The notes beneath the pieces are model-generated. The model ran no database searches, had not been told where the DNA came from, and saw nothing but the letters and a program-made list of their open reading frames with translations. Both the position numbers and the translations under genes were made by a program. Shown in pieces: positions 1 through 9,493 of a stretch of DNA of 56,815 nucleotides. Each line of letters opens with the position of its first letter. Within the stretch, counting starts at the first letter, position 1. Location of the stretch: contig NZ_JXBK01000001.1 of assembly GCF_000816495.1 (NCBI RefSeq), positions 591,234 through 648,048 on the forward strand, written 5' to 3'. This DNA is from Acinetobacter harbinensis. GTDB taxonomy: Bacteria; Pseudomonadota; Gammaproteobacteria; Pseudomonadales; Moraxellaceae.

Positions 1-48
1 TCATCGCAGGGATTAAAGTCGGTTTATGTCATTAATAAATTTGAGCTT

Positions 49-96
49 AAGTCAGTAGTATTAATTGTCTAATTCTAAATCAGCGTATACTGACTT
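49..96 (+). promoter_or_regulatory. Promoter with flanking 9-bp inverted repeat
   Basis: A perfect inverted repeat, AAGTCAGTA at 49-57 and TACTGACTT at 88-96, brackets a plausible promoter: TTGTCT at 65-70 and TATACT at 86-91, with a 15-bp spacer that is shorter than ideal. The downstream arm overlaps the -10 box. The MFS gene starts 17 bp further on. The arrangement suggests an operator with two half-sites for a repressor of the exporter. The regulator is not in the window; it may lie just upstream. Confidence 0.4.
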
Positions 97-112
97 GGTA
101 TGAGGAGTTTTT

Positions 113-1309
113 ATGTCTGATTCCAATCCCACATTAGGTAAAGTTGAGTATGGCTCGAAATCTTTTTTGGCTATTTTATGCGCTTTATTTTTAGCAGGAT
201 TTGCCTCATTCTCATCGCTATATTGTGTACAGCCGATGATGCCTATCTTTGCAAAGTTCTTTGCAGTTTCACCGACAGACAGTAGTTTTCCCTTATCTTT
301 TTCAACCATTGCTTTAGCAACCGGACTACTTTTTACCGGATTAATCTCAGATCGCTTTGGTCGTAAAATTATTATGGTTTGGGCCTTATTCTTGGCCGCA
401 TGTTTGCTGATTTTTAGTGCAATTTTACCCAGTTGGCATGTATTTTTAGCCACACGCATCCTCATTGGTATTGCTGTGAGTGGTGTTGCTGCAGTCGCTA
501 TGACTTATATTGGTGAAGAAATTGCAGAAAAAGATATTGGCTTTAGTATGGGGCTGTATATCTCGGGTACAGCCATTGGAGGAATGGGTGGACGACTGAT
601 TGCCGGCATTTTGGTGGATTTTGTTTCTTGGCAGAGCGCAACGTTGATTATTGGTCTAATTAATCTGCTTATTGCGATAATTTTTTATAAAATACTGCCT
701 CAATCACAATATTTCAAAGCCTATCCGATTCAGTTTTCTCGCTTTAAACAGTCTTTTAAAAAAAATCTAGCCGACTCTAAGTTAAGGCTGTTGTTTGCTG
801 AAGGCTTTATTTTGATGGGCTGCTTTGTCACGATCTTTAACTATCTCAGTTATCATTTGTTAGAAGCCCCTTTCACTTTGTCACAAACGTGGATTGGCCT
901 TATTTCAATTGTGTATTTGGCCGGTATTTATAGTTCGCCACGCGCTGCGCGTTGGGGACAACAATTTGGGCGGCATCGAGTGCTGTTGTTCATGTTGATC
1001 AGCATGATACTGGGTGTACTGATCATGCTGATTCCCTCCATTTGGGCTATCTGTTTAGGTTTATTGCTGTTCACCTTTTCTTTTTTTGCGGCTCATTCCA
1101 CGGCCAGTAGTTGGGTTGCGGTGCAATCTTTACAGTATCGTGCTGTGGGTTCATCGTTATATTTATTTAGTTATTATTTGGGTTCTAGTGTGATGGGTAG
1201 TGGCAGTGGCCTGATTTGGGAAAACTTTGGTTGGCTCGGCTTGAGTACGTTTATTGCTGTGGTATTACTGTTGGGCTTATTTTTCGCATGGAAACTGCAA
1301 CCGCGTTGA
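113..1309 (+). CDS. MFS transporter, YnfM-like (DHA1 type)
   Basis: Inner-membrane proton-coupled transporter of the major facilitator superfamily, 398 residues, about 12 hydrophobic segments. The loop motif DRFGRK near residues 80-85 between the second and third helices is the MFS signature, and the N-terminal CVQPMMP region resembles the E. coli YnfM group. The ATG at 113 is well supported by GAGGAG about 7 bp upstream. The substrate cannot be read from the sequence; the group is usually annotated as drug or sugar-analogue efflux. The gene appears to stand alone with its own promoter, and no terminator is evident before the next gene. Confidence 0.85.
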   Translation: MSDSNPTLGKVEYGSKSFLAILCALFLAGFASFSSLYCVQPMMPIFAKFFAVSPTDSSFPLSFSTIALATGLLFTGLISDRFGRKIIMVWALFLAACLLIFSAILPSWHVFLATRILIGIAVSGVAAVAMTYIGEEIAEKDIGFSMGLYISGTAIGGMGGRLIAGILVDFVSWQSATLIIGLINLLIAIIFYKILPQSQYFKAYPIQFSRFKQSFKKNLADSKLRLLFAEGFILMGCFVTIFNYLSYHLLEAPFTLSQTWIGLISIVYLAGIYSSPRAARWGQQFGRHRVLLFMLISMILGVLIMLIPSIWAICLGLLLFTFSFFAAHSTASSWVAVQSLQYRAVGSSLYLFSYYLGSSVMGSGSGLIWENFGWLGLSTFIAVVLLLGLFFAWKLQPR

Positions 1310-1448
1310 TCTCTTTTTAAGTATAAAAATTTAAACGCTTGTTTTTGTGTGTTTTTTAATCATTAAAGTGAGCAAGATTCATGGTAAAATGACCAACTTT
1401 CATCTTTTGATGTCTCCTCTTTTACCTGCCAGCCGAGAATAGCTATTC

Positions 1449-3851
1449 ATGTCTACTGCTTATACTGCTCAGACAGCGCCTACTGCGTTGTTTGATTACG
1501 ACAAATATTGGGCGTCGTGTTTTGAACCTGCCCCATTTTTGCCGATGTCACGCGAGGAAATGGATCAACTTGGCTGGGATGCCTGCGATTTTATTTTAGT
1601 CTGTGGCGATGCGTATATCGATCATCCTTCATTTTGTTCGGGCATTATCGGCCGTACCCTTGAGGCACAAGGCTTTCGGGTGGGCATTATTGCGCAACCG
1701 GATTGGACCAATGCTGATGCATTTCGAGTCTTAGGTAAACCGACAATTGCGTGGGGAGTGACTGCCGGTAATATGGATTCGATGATTAACCGTTATACGG
1801 CAGATCGTAAAATTCGTTCAGATGATGCCTATTCACCCGATAATCAGGCCAATAAACGTCCTGATCGTGCTGCAACGGTTTATAGCCAACGCTGCCGTGA
1901 AGCTTTTCCGGATGTACCTGTTTTGTTGGGCGGTATTGAAGCCTCTTTACGCCGAATTGCGCATTATGACTATTGGTCAGATAAAGTGCGTCGCTCGATC
2001 CTGATGGACTCAAAAGCCGACCTATTGATGTACGGCAATGGCGAACGTTCGATTACAGAAGTGATGCATCGCCTCGCACGTGGCGAAAAAATTCATGAGA
2101 TTACGGATGTGCGTGGCACTGCATTTATTGTCAATAAAAGCAATCGCGCATCAAAAGCCAAGTTTGTTGAAATTGCCTCGAATGATGTCGATAGCGTGGG
2201 CCGTGTTGATCCGATCATTAATCCCTATGTGATGACCGAAGATTTAGACGGCTGTGAAATTGAAAAAGACAAGGGCAACTCTTTGACGAAATATCAAAAT
2301 TTCCAAAAAGAAGTGGTCACTAATCCGATCATTCGCCCCGGCGATGATTTAGATCAAGATACGCAAATTGTGCAATTACAAGCTGCACCGTCTAAAGCAA
2401 TTAAACATAGATTACCTGCGCGTGAATTGGCGGTGATTCGTCTGCCTTCATTTGAAGAAGTGACTGAAGATCCGGTGTTATATGCCCATGCCAATCGCAT
2501 TTTGCATTTAGAAACCAATCCCGGTAACGCGCGTGCTTTGGTACAAAAACATGGTGAGCGTGATGTATGGCTTAATGCACCGCCTATTCCGCTCACCACG
2601 GAAGAGATGGATTATGTGTTTGATTTGCCTTATGCACGTCTGCCGCATCCATCGTATGGCGAAGCGCGTTTTCCTGCATTTGATATGATCAAATTTTCAG
2701 TCAACATTATGCGTGGCTGTTTTGGCGGTTGTACGTTCTGTTCCATTACAGAACACGAAGGGCGGATTATTCAGAATCGCTCAGAAGAATCCATTTTACG
2801 TGAAGTGGAAAAAATTCGAGATACCGCTCCGGGCTTTACCGGTATTATTTCCGACTTAGGTGGCCCAACGGCAAACATGTATCGTTTGCAGTGTAAAGAT
2901 CCTGAGATTGAGAAAAACTGCCGTAAACCGTCGTGTGTGTTTCCAGGAGTGTGTCAAAATTTACATACCGATCATGCACCGCTGACCCAATTGTATCGTA
3001 AAGCGCGTAGTCTAAAAGGCATTAAAAAGATTTTGATTGGTTCAGGTTTGCGCTATGACCTAGCGGTATTAAATCCTGAATACGTGAAAGAATTGGTTCA
3101 GCATCATGTCGGTGGTTATTTAAAAATTGCCCCTGAACATACCGAGAAAGGGCCATTGTCGAAGATGATGAAACCCGGAATTGGGGCTTATGATCGTTTT
3201 AAACAAATGTTTGAGCGTTACAGCAAAGAAGCAGGTAAAGAGCAATACTTAATTCCTTACTTCATTGCAGCACATCCGGGAACCACCGAATATGACATGA
3301 TGAACTTGGCCATTTGGTTAAAGAAAAATGGTTTCCGTGCCGATCAGGTGCAAACTTTTTATCCATCCCCGATGGCCACCGCCACCACCATGTATCATAC
3401 CGGTAAGAATCCACTGGCCAAAGTGGCGCGTTATACTGAAAATATTGATATTGTTAAAGGCGATAAGCGTCGTCGTATTCATAAAGCCTTCTTGCGTTAT
3501 CATGATTCAAACAACTGGCCATTGCTGCGTGAGACGCTCAAAGAAATGGGCCGTGCCGATCTGATTGGTAACTCTAAGCAGCATTTGATTCCGACTTATC
3601 AGCCGCAAGGGGTGGAAGGTGAGTATCAGTCAGCCCGTAAGAAAAATTCAACCGTGGCCGGTGATTCGCAAAAACGCACGCATGATAGCGCGCGCCCTGC
3701 ATCGCATGCGGCTGAATCTACGCGTAAACGACCCCAAAAAGGTCAACTATTAACCCAGCATAGCGGTTTGCCGCCGCGTGAAACGGGTGAGAGCAAAGGC
3801 CCATTTGGCGCTAAGCTAAAAGCCAAGGTCAAGCCAAAGTCGAAAGCTTAA
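1449..3851 (+). CDS. YgiQ family radical SAM protein
   Basis: Large radical S-adenosylmethionine protein of 800 residues. The N-terminal UPF0313 region is followed by a radical SAM core with the cluster motif CFGGCTFC (C-x3-C-x2-C) near residues 425-432, inside [14 protein letters not shown]. This would hold the [4Fe-4S] cluster that cleaves SAM. A second Cys group (CRKPSC, FPGVC) lies near residues 490-505. The C-terminal 80 residues are basic, low-complexity and rich in Lys, Ala and Ser, probably disordered. The substrate is unknown for the family. It is a single gene followed by a terminator. The family call is firm; the reaction is not known. Confidence 0.93.
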   Translation: MSTAYTAQTAPTALFDYDKYWASCFEPAPFLPMSREEMDQLGWDACDFILVCGDAYIDHPSFCSGIIGRTLEAQGFRVGIIAQPDWTNADAFRVLGKPTIAWGVTAGNMDSMINRYTADRKIRSDDAYSPDNQANKRPDRAATVYSQRCREAFPDVPVLLGGIEASLRRIAHYDYWSDKVRRSILMDSKADLLMYGNGERSITEVMHRLARGEKIHEITDVRGTAFIVNKSNRASKAKFVEIASNDVDSVGRVDPIINPYVMTEDLDGCEIEKDKGNSLTKYQNFQKEVVTNPIIRPGDDLDQDTQIVQLQAAPSKAIKHRLPARELAVIRLPSFEEVTEDPVLYAHANRILHLETNPGNARALVQKHGERDVWLNAPPIPLTTEEMDYVFDLPYARLPHPSYGEARFPAFDMIKFSVNIMRGCFGGCTFCSITEHEGRIIQNRSEESILREVEKIRDTAPGFTGIISDLGGPTANMYRLQCKDPEIEKNCRKPSCVFPGVCQNLHTDHAPLTQLYRKARSLKGIKKILIGSGLRYDLAVLNPEYVKELVQHHVGGYLKIAPEHTEKGPLSKMMKPGIGAYDRFKQMFERYSKEAGKEQYLIPYFIAAHPGTTEYDMMNLAIWLKKNGFRADQVQTFYPSPMATATTMYHTGKNPLAKVARYTENIDIVKGDKRRRIHKAFLRYHDSNNWPLLRETLKEMGRADLIGNSKQHLIPTYQPQGVEGEYQSARKKNSTVAGDSQKRTHDSARPASHAAESTRKRPQKGQLLTQHSGLPPRETGESKGPFGAKLKAKVKPKSKA

Positions 3852-4195
3852 TGGCGATGTAATAAAGGATGCTTCGGCATCCTTTTTTATTCAGTACAGC
3901 GATGTAAAGGGCTTGAGCTGATTTTATCGGAATTGTTAGACAATATTCCTAAGTCGCATTGCATTCGGTTTCAAACTTGCGTTATGTTAAAGCCATGATC
4001 TAATCAGGGATGAATAGAGATGAAGGCTAAAAATGAAACAACTGCAATGTTTTGTTAGTTTGTATAATCATCTGGTGATGATTAAATACAATTTGTTGAT
4101 TTTGAAAATCTAATAAAAATAACCGTTATATACTAAAATTTATAATAATCGGTGGGATACCGAATAGATTATAAAAAGCTTAAAGGAATAAGAGA
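3852..4195. other. Intergenic region, 344 bp
   Basis: Apart from the YgiQ terminator at its left end this stretch is AT-rich and holds no convincing gene. A TATACT hexamer near 4128-4133 could be a -10 box for the DUF2726 gene, but no good -35 is placed for it. A 12-codon frame starting near 4020 is too short to call. Confidence 0.6.
3864..3888 (+). terminator. Rho-independent terminator after the YgiQ gene
   Basis: Stem GGATGC / GCATCC with a TTCG tetraloop, preceded by A residues and followed by six T. It lies 13 bp past the stop codon. Confidence 0.9.
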
Positions 4196-4741
4196 ATGAT
4201 AATTTATATTTTGATCGGGAGCTTACTCCTGATGTGTGTGCTGTACATGGCATGCAAAGGTATGCAAGGCAATAACAAGCCACAAGATAGCGCTTTAAAG
4301 CAACGGGCGATGTTCAATCTGCATGAACAAATGACCTATGCACGGCTCAAAGAAATTTTACCCAACAGCACCATCTTGGCTCATGTGTCTTTTGATGCGT
4401 TGCTGACCACTAAATATTCGCGTACGCGGCATAAGTATCGCAATATGGTGGCAGATTTTGTGGTAATGAATCCACAGCATCAAGTGTCGGCCATTATTGC
4501 GGTGGATGATCCTATGGTGTTAAAGCGTCCACAAAATGCGCAATATCAAGATGCACTTTTGACTCTGGCCGGTTATCGGGTGATTCGCTATGAAGATGTA
4601 CCCGAATACGCGCAATTAAGACAAGATTTTCTGCAAGCAGAGACAGCACCTTTACACCCCGAGACTGAGGTGGATGAGATGGGAAAAAAATATAGTTTTT
4701 ATCCAAATTTACCCACCAAGAAAATCCGTCTCTTGGGTTAA
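4196..4741 (+). CDS. DUF2726 domain protein, membrane-anchored
   Basis: A 181-residue protein with one N-terminal transmembrane helix (residues about 2-20) and a cytoplasmic DUF2726 domain from about residue 35 to 145. The domain has the pattern ADFVV followed by IIAVDD, matching the DFV and LAIELDD strands of DUF2726, which has been linked to the PD-(D/E)XK nuclease-like fold. Here the usual Glu of IELDD is replaced (IAVDD), so nuclease activity is doubtful. A ribosome-binding site, AAGGAATAAGAG, precedes the ATG. It is a single gene, convergent with ridA. The cellular role is unknown. Confidence 0.75.
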   Translation: MIIYILIGSLLLMCVLYMACKGMQGNNKPQDSALKQRAMFNLHEQMTYARLKEILPNSTILAHVSFDALLTTKYSRTRHKYRNMVADFVVMNPQHQVSAIIAVDDPMVLKRPQNAQYQDALLTLAGYRVIRYEDVPEYAQLRQDFLQAETAPLHPETEVDEMGKKYSFYPNLPTKKIRLLG

Positions 4742-4826
4742 TGCCACTGGGCATGCCCATGATTGGTCATGCTCAGCAGTTTCTTAAACAGGCGTTCTTT
4801 AGTTCTTTCATTCAAGTGTTTGGGCC

Positions 4827-5189
4827 TTAAGCCACTGTACGTACTGCTGTGACGGTCATTTCCACCAACACATCCGGCGTGTAAAGCTTAGATTCAACAC
4901 AGGTGCGGGCTGGTGCTTGACCATCTGCCACCCATGCATCCCAAATTTCATTCATCGCGGCATAATCTTGATCAATATCTTTTAAGAAAATGAGTACAGA
5001 TAAAATCTGTGTTTTATCTGTACCGGCATCGGCCAATAAGCGGTCAATGTTATCGAGCGTTTGTTGAGTCTGAGATTTAATATCTTGTGCGGTGTCATCG
5101 GCCAATTGTCCAGCCAAATGCACCAAATTGCCTGACATAGCCACTTCACAATAACGTTTTTCGATATGAAGGCGTTGTACGGTCATCAT
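4827..5189 (-). CDS. RidA/YjgF family enamine/imine deaminase
   Basis: A 120-residue protein of the YjgF/YER057c/UK114 fold. RidA proteins hydrolyse reactive 2-aminoacrylate and related imines released by PLP enzymes, and work as trimers in the cytosol. Features seen are HLAGQLADD in the first half, the TQQTLDNIDRLLADAG helix, and the ending with PARTCVESKLYTPDVLVEM, where the Arg of PARTCV corresponds to the conserved active-site Arg of active RidA members. The divergence from classical RidA (no GPYSQA segment) suggests one of the RidA subfamilies. It starts MMT; either Met is possible. It is a single gene, convergent with the DUF2726 gene. Confidence 0.85.
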   Translation of the reverse strand: MMTVQRLHIEKRYCEVAMSGNLVHLAGQLADDTAQDIKSQTQQTLDNIDRLLADAGTDKTQILSVLIFLKDIDQDYAAMNEIWDAWVADGQAPARTCVESKLYTPDVLVEMTVTAVRTVA

Positions 5190-5600
5190 TATTCATCCTG
5201 TATTTTGCTTGATCAAGCGTTATCTGTTGCACTCAAACACGCTCTGTATAGATTGCGCAGCGGTGTGTGTTGCGCAGTATTTTATCGCATGGCTGAAATT
5301 TTCGCGCATTTAACCGGACGTGACAATGCTGAAGTGGACACAAGATGATTTGAGATGAAAGCAGAGGTGTGCCAAGAGGCAGAAGATCAAGATGTGACAC
5401 AGAGTTGCCCTGTAATATTCGGATTTGATCGTCACGCCAATCACAGGACAGTTTGCTAAAAATAAAGGTGATTTTTAGCAGCTCAGCATACATGGATAAA
5501 TGCAGCGCGCGGCTAGCGTAGCGCAAAATAGAAACTTTGCATAGTCCGTTGTACGTATTTTGCCCATTTTATTCTGTAGGCTGAAAAAATAAGGATTGAT
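5190..5600. other. Intergenic region, 411 bp, with a 9-bp hairpin
   Basis: I see no convincing gene here. A 97-codon minus-strand frame (5233-5526) has no recognisable domain and no ribosome-binding site. The notable structure is a perfect inverted repeat, GCTAAAAAT (5455-5463) and ATTTTTAGC (5471-5479), around a 7-base loop. It is not followed by a T tract on either strand, so it is not an ordinary terminator. The region may hold decayed sequence or promoters for ridA. Confidence 0.5.
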
Positions 5601-6656
5601 TTACCACAAGCATAGTTGCGGTTGCTCGTCTGAATTGGACAGTTGGTAGACGCCTACCCCAATTAAGCGAAATTTAAGGTGTTCTGACAGCTGCATTTCA
5701 ATTAAAAGTTGCTGCATGACTTGTTGTAGTTGCTTTTGATTTTCTAACGGATGTTTAAAGCTTTTGCTGTGCTGCAACACTTGAAAATTATTTAATTTAA
5801 GTTTAGCCGATACCCCACGCGCGGACAGTTGCTTGTTTTGCAAACTCCTCCAGACTTGTGCCACTAATTGAGGCCAATGGGGCAGACACTGCATCAGGGT
5901 TAAGTCTGTTTCAAAAGTGGTTTCTTTGGAAATTTGCCGACGTTCACGCTCTGCTTGTACTGGCCGCTCATCGATACCTTGGCCATATAAATATAATTGC
6001 TGACCATATTTACCAAAATGCTGAATTAGCAAGCTTTGCTCAATTTTTTGTAAATCCCCTAAGGTGTGTAATTTTAAATTTTCAAGTTTTTGTTGGGTCA
6101 CTTTACCGACCCCCGGAATTTTTTTAAGCGGTAAATGCTGAATAAATTCGGCGACATGTTGTGGTTTAATCACAAAAATGCCGTTCGGTTTATGCCAATC
6201 GGAGGCAATTTTCGCCAAAAACTTATTTGGTGCCACGCCTGCGGATGCGGTTAAGCCAGTCGCTTGAACAATATCCTGTTGAATGCGCATGGCCACTTCG
6301 GTGGCACTGGCAATATTTTGCAAATTTTCAGTAACATCTAAATAGGCTTCATCTAAAGATAAGGGTTCAATTAACAGGGTATAGCGCTGAAAAATCTGAT
6401 GAATTTGCTCAGAAATTTGACGATATTTTTCAAAGTTAGGCTCAAGCACAATCAGCTGGGGACAGCGTTGTCTGGCTTGTGACATCGACATGGCCGAGCG
6501 TAATCCAAACTTACGTGCAGGATAAGAGGCGGCCACCACCACTGCGCGGGGATGATGATAAGACACCACCACCGGTAAGTGCTGTAGCTCGGGTCGATCT
6601 TTCAGTTCAACGGAAGCATAAAAGGCATCCATATCGATGTGAATGATTTTTCTCAT
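5601..6656 (-). CDS. dinB: DNA polymerase IV
   Basis: Y-family translesion polymerase, 351 residues, the usual length for DinB. Catalytic carboxylates are visible: Asp8 in [12 protein letters not shown], and Asp102 and Glu103 in LSLDEAYLD. The helix-hairpin-helix region around residues 175-190 ([14 protein letters not shown]) and the little-finger domain (residues about 230-340) follow. It lets replication pass damaged bases at a cost in accuracy. The start is the standard [10 protein letters not shown]. Acinetobacter lacks a classical LexA, and I see no SOS box upstream. It may be transcribed behind the GH25 lysozyme gene, 211 bp upstream on the same strand. Confidence 0.96.
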   Translation of the reverse strand: MRKIIHIDMDAFYASVELKDRPELQHLPVVVSYHHPRAVVVAASYPARKFGLRSAMSMSQARQRCPQLIVLEPNFEKYRQISEQIHQIFQRYTLLIEPLSLDEAYLDVTENLQNIASATEVAMRIQQDIVQATGLTASAGVAPNKFLAKIASDWHKPNGIFVIKPQHVAEFIQHLPLKKIPGVGKVTQQKLENLKLHTLGDLQKIEQSLLIQHFGKYGQQLYLYGQGIDERPVQAERERRQISKETTFETDLTLMQCLPHWPQLVAQVWRSLQNKQLSARGVSAKLKLNNFQVLQHSKSFKHPLENQKQLQQVMQQLLIEMQLSEHLKFRLIGVGVYQLSNSDEQPQLCLW

Positions 6657-6867
6657 GCCCTGTGATTGGCTACCGATGGATCAATAAGCATGGCATTGTC
6701 TCATTTTTAGTGAATAACGCATAGCATGGCCCTACGCGTGACGACAGCAGCTGACGGTCAGAAATCAGCTTTAATTTTTCTAAGGATGATGGTGGTATTG
6801 AATGGTTTAAATTTTTTATCTTCTCTACAGGCTGTTTATCGAGGTATTTCACTTCAGCTTAAGTTCC

Positions 6868-7653
6868 TTATCTTGGTTTAGGCTGAGGTGTGTTTTTGAG
6901 TGGCTGCAGTCCATTTTTGTGTAAAAAGCGATTCCAATCGGCTGTGTCGCCATTAAAGACATTTAAGTCGACGCTTTTCGCAATGCCTTTAATTTCACCC
7001 TGATTAGTATGTTGCCAGAATAGCCATTTTGGATTATTTTTGAGTTGTGGCTTGCCTTGATATTCACGAACCCAGAGCGGTGTTTTGCTGAACTGACCTG
7101 CCAAGATAATGTTATAAAACGCTTTTGAAATATAGAAAATTGGTTGTTTGCCATAATGCTGATACAGACGATCATGCATCAGTTGAATTTCTTTCAGCAG
7201 CTGTTCTTTGGTAAAGGTGTTAATGCACTGCGCATCGTATTCTAAATCTATGACTGGCGGCAAAGCGTCGGTTTTATTGGGCACGGTGGCAATAAAATTC
7301 TGTGCTTGAATTTCACCAGAGCGGCATAAACGATAAAAATGATAAGCACCCACGGTTAAGCCATGTTCCCGTGCTTGAAGCCAATATTGCTGAAATTTCT
7401 GGTCTTTAAAATCACCACCTTCAGTGGCTTTTAAATAGACAAATTGATATTTTTGTGGCGAAATTTTGGCCCATTGAATATCCCCTTGATGATGTGAGAC
7501 ATCAAAGCCTTGAATGGGATACTGCTGCGCCGCTGCAGGATGCGGATGTAACAGTAAGCTATAAAAAAGTACAGCGATAAAAATAATCACCACACCAAGA
7601 TAAAGTGCAGCTCGTATTTTAACGTAAGGGTAAAGCCGAGGTTTTAAGGACAT
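6868..7653 (-). CDS. GH25 family lysozyme, membrane-anchored
   Basis: Predicted N-acetylmuramidase that cuts peptidoglycan between MurNAc and GlcNAc. It has 261 residues: a transmembrane anchor at about 15-35, then a GH25 barrel from QGFDVSHHQG. Catalytic residues expected for the family are present: Asp51 in FDVSHH, and Asp136 and Glu138 in VIDLEYD. The uncleaved-looking N-terminal helix would leave the enzyme in the periplasm tethered to the inner membrane, which suggests a wall-remodelling role rather than phage lysis. No holin or phage gene is nearby. The last 20 residues are Pro-rich and basic. Confidence 0.88.
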   Translation of the reverse strand: MSLKPRLYPYVKIRAALYLGVVIIFIAVLFYSLLLHPHPAAAQQYPIQGFDVSHHQGDIQWAKISPQKYQFVYLKATEGGDFKDQKFQQYWLQAREHGLTVGAYHFYRLCRSGEIQAQNFIATVPNKTDALPPVIDLEYDAQCINTFTKEQLLKEIQLMHDRLYQHYGKQPIFYISKAFYNIILAGQFSKTPLWVREYQGKPQLKNNPKWLFWQHTNQGEIKGIAKSVDLNVFNGDTADWNRFLHKNGLQPLKNTPQPKPR

Positions 7654-7730
7654 AGCTGATTTTGGACTGGCAGTGCTGCCTTATCATAACGCGACTGCGC
7701 TGGTTCGCGCAGTCTATTTGTATACAGTGC

Positions 7731-9122
7731 CTAAACGGATGTATTGCGTGGAATATGCCAAAAAATCGCGGCGGTAATAATATTGATGGCGCCCAAACAG
7801 AATAAGGTGGCGTGAAAGGCATTACTGATCTGCGCGATACCATAGTGTGCAGTAAAGATATTGACCAAGGTGCCTGCCAGTGCAACCCCGATACTCATCG
7901 ACAGCATCATGATCATGGATAAAAAACTATTGCCACTACTGGCATCGCTAGGTGCTAAATCTTTAAGCGTGAGGGTATTCATCGCAACAAATTGCACCGA
8001 ATTTAACACACCAAAAATAAAGAAATGTACCGTGCGCAGCCAAATTGGGGTGTCGGCGGTGGTGAAGGCTAAACTGGCAATACATGCACCGACCAATAAG
8101 GTATTGACCAATAATACCTGTCGATAGCCAAAGCGCTGAATCATCGGTCGAATCAGCGGTTTAGATACCAATGAGCCTAAAACAGTCGGAATCATCATTA
8201 AACCGGTAATGAGAGGACTAAACCCGAAAGCCACTTGTAGCATCAGCGGCAGTAAAAAAGGCAAAGCATTCCCGCCTAAGCGTGCAAAGAAATTACCTAA
8301 AACACCAATGGTATAAATGCGATTTTCAAACAGCTGTCGCCGAAATAAAGCATTGGCATGGCGGGTGGCATGATAAGCATACAGCGCAACTGCAACCAGC
8401 CCACCGACAATAAACAAAGTGCTTAATATGGGTGTTTTATCGGCATCTGCTAGGCTTTCAATGCCCAAAGACAAGCCGACCATGGCCAAGAGCAACAGGA
8501 TAAAACCCGAAAAGTCGAATTTTTGCACTGTTTTTTCCATCACATTCGGCATGGCTTTAAAGGTGACCAAAATACCCAATAGTCCCATCGGTAGATTAAT
8601 CAAAAAAATCCAATGCCATGTCGCGACCTCTACCAACCAACCGCCTAAGGTGGGCCCAATTAATGGACCAATTAAGCCGGCCAAACTCATCAGACTCATC
8701 GCGGATAAAAACTGGTGACGTGGAATCAGCTTGAGCATAGCCAGTCGACCCACAGGCAACAATAACGCACCGCCTAAACCTTGGATGACCCGAAAAAATA
8801 ACAATTGTTCTAAACTTTGCGAAAAGGCACAGCCCAAAGAGGCCAAACTAAAAATTACAATCGAAGAAAAATAGATATTACGGATACCAAAACGATCGGC
8901 CAGCCAACCGCTTAACGGAATACAGGCCGCCACAGACAGCACATAGGCCACCACCACACTGTGCATATTTAAAGGCTGTTCATTTAAACTGGCGGCCATG
9001 GCCGGCAGCGCCGTATTGACAATGGTCGAATCTAAAGCCTGCATAAAAAAGCCGATAGAGACCAAAAACACCAAGAGTCTAAATTCAGGTTGTAGGGCTT
9101 GATGGGCAGATGGGGCGTTCAT
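7731..9122 (-). CDS. DHA2 family MFS transporter, MdtD/EmrB-like
   Basis: A 463-residue polytopic inner-membrane protein, consistent with 14 or slightly fewer helices. Signatures are LDSTIVNTALPAMA in helix 1 (the DHA2 motif D1), the loop GWLADRFGIRN near residue 70, and the antiporter motif region GLIGPLIGPTLGGWL around residues 148-162. Such proteins expel drugs or metabolites in exchange for protons. No membrane-fusion partner gene is adjacent, which fits the MdtD type rather than EmrAB. It is a single minus-strand gene, 77 bp upstream of the GH25 gene. The substrate is not predictable. Confidence 0.88.
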   Translation of the reverse strand: MNAPSAHQALQPEFRLLVFLVSIGFFMQALDSTIVNTALPAMAASLNEQPLNMHSVVVAYVLSVAACIPLSGWLADRFGIRNIYFSSIVIFSLASLGCAFSQSLEQLLFFRVIQGLGGALLLPVGRLAMLKLIPRHQFLSAMSLMSLAGLIGPLIGPTLGGWLVEVATWHWIFLINLPMGLLGILVTFKAMPNVMEKTVQKFDFSGFILLLLAMVGLSLGIESLADADKTPILSTLFIVGGLVAVALYAYHATRHANALFRRQLFENRIYTIGVLGNFFARLGGNALPFLLPLMLQVAFGFSPLITGLMMIPTVLGSLVSKPLIRPMIQRFGYRQVLLVNTLLVGACIASLAFTTADTPIWLRTVHFFIFGVLNSVQFVAMNTLTLKDLAPSDASSGNSFLSMIMMLSMSIGVALAGTLVNIFTAHYGIAQISNAFHATLFCLGAINIITAAIFWHIPRNTSV

Positions 9123-9493
9123 AATCCAGAGAAAGGTAGATTTTTAATCAGTTTAAAGCAATCCAGCCATGATGCTGTAAGAAAAGGTTATATCGCAGTT
9201 GTGGAGAGGGAAAGTGATTGCTGATCTCAGTCGCACAGTCGGCTTCAGTAGTAGCAAGTGCAGACTATAGAGACAGTACTTTTCAGCACTCAGTGCCATT
9301 AAGTAGGCCATCGATGGCGCTGATCTTAACTCTAGAAAGAATGGTGAAAAATACTCTGGCCACGCCTTTTAACGCTGATAACAAAATCTTGTCTGCATTG
9401 TGTCATTAAAATGCCATAAAAATGTCATAATCTGAGCCGAGCGCTTCGGCACTTTGCACGGCTCTTTTAATTGATGAATAAGGTTTGGTTTTT
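9123..9493. other. Intergenic region, 371 bp, with Pho-box array and competing hairpins
   Basis: Divergent control region between the DHA2 exporter and the PiT-like gene. It holds the Pho-box-like array (separate entry) and, after it, two mutually exclusive stem-loops. GCCGA (9436-9440) can pair with TCGGC (9446-9450), or GAGCCG (9434-9439) with CGGCTC (9459-9464), the latter followed by TTTT. The 63-codon frame at 9218-9409 runs into the Pho array and looks spurious. Confidence 0.6.
9401..9429 (+). promoter_or_regulatory. Pho-box-like array (three PhoB half-sites)
   Basis: Three direct repeats with an exact 11-bp period: TGTCATT at 9401, TGCCATA at 9412 and TGTCATA at 9423, each separated by AAAA. 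The PhoB consensus is two 7-bp TGTCATA-like units separated by 4 bp of A/T, so the match is close. CATAAT at 9426-9431 could serve as a -10. The array sits 65 bp before a PiT-like permease, which suggests induction under phosphate starvation. Confidence 0.7.

Noticed and set aside
4749..4758. Palindrome GGGCATGCCC after the DUF2726 gene
   Set aside because: No T tract and no promoter nearby; a 10-bp palindrome alone is weak evidence.
5233..5526. 97-codon minus-strand open frame in the ridA-dinB gap
   Set aside because: No ribosome-binding site, no recognisable domain, odd composition rich in Cys and His; overlaps likely promoter sequence.
6670..6852. 60-codon minus-strand frame between the GH25 gene and dinB
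   Set aside because: GTG start with poorly spaced AAGGAA, no domain recognised; not enough to call a gene, though a small peptide cannot be excluded.
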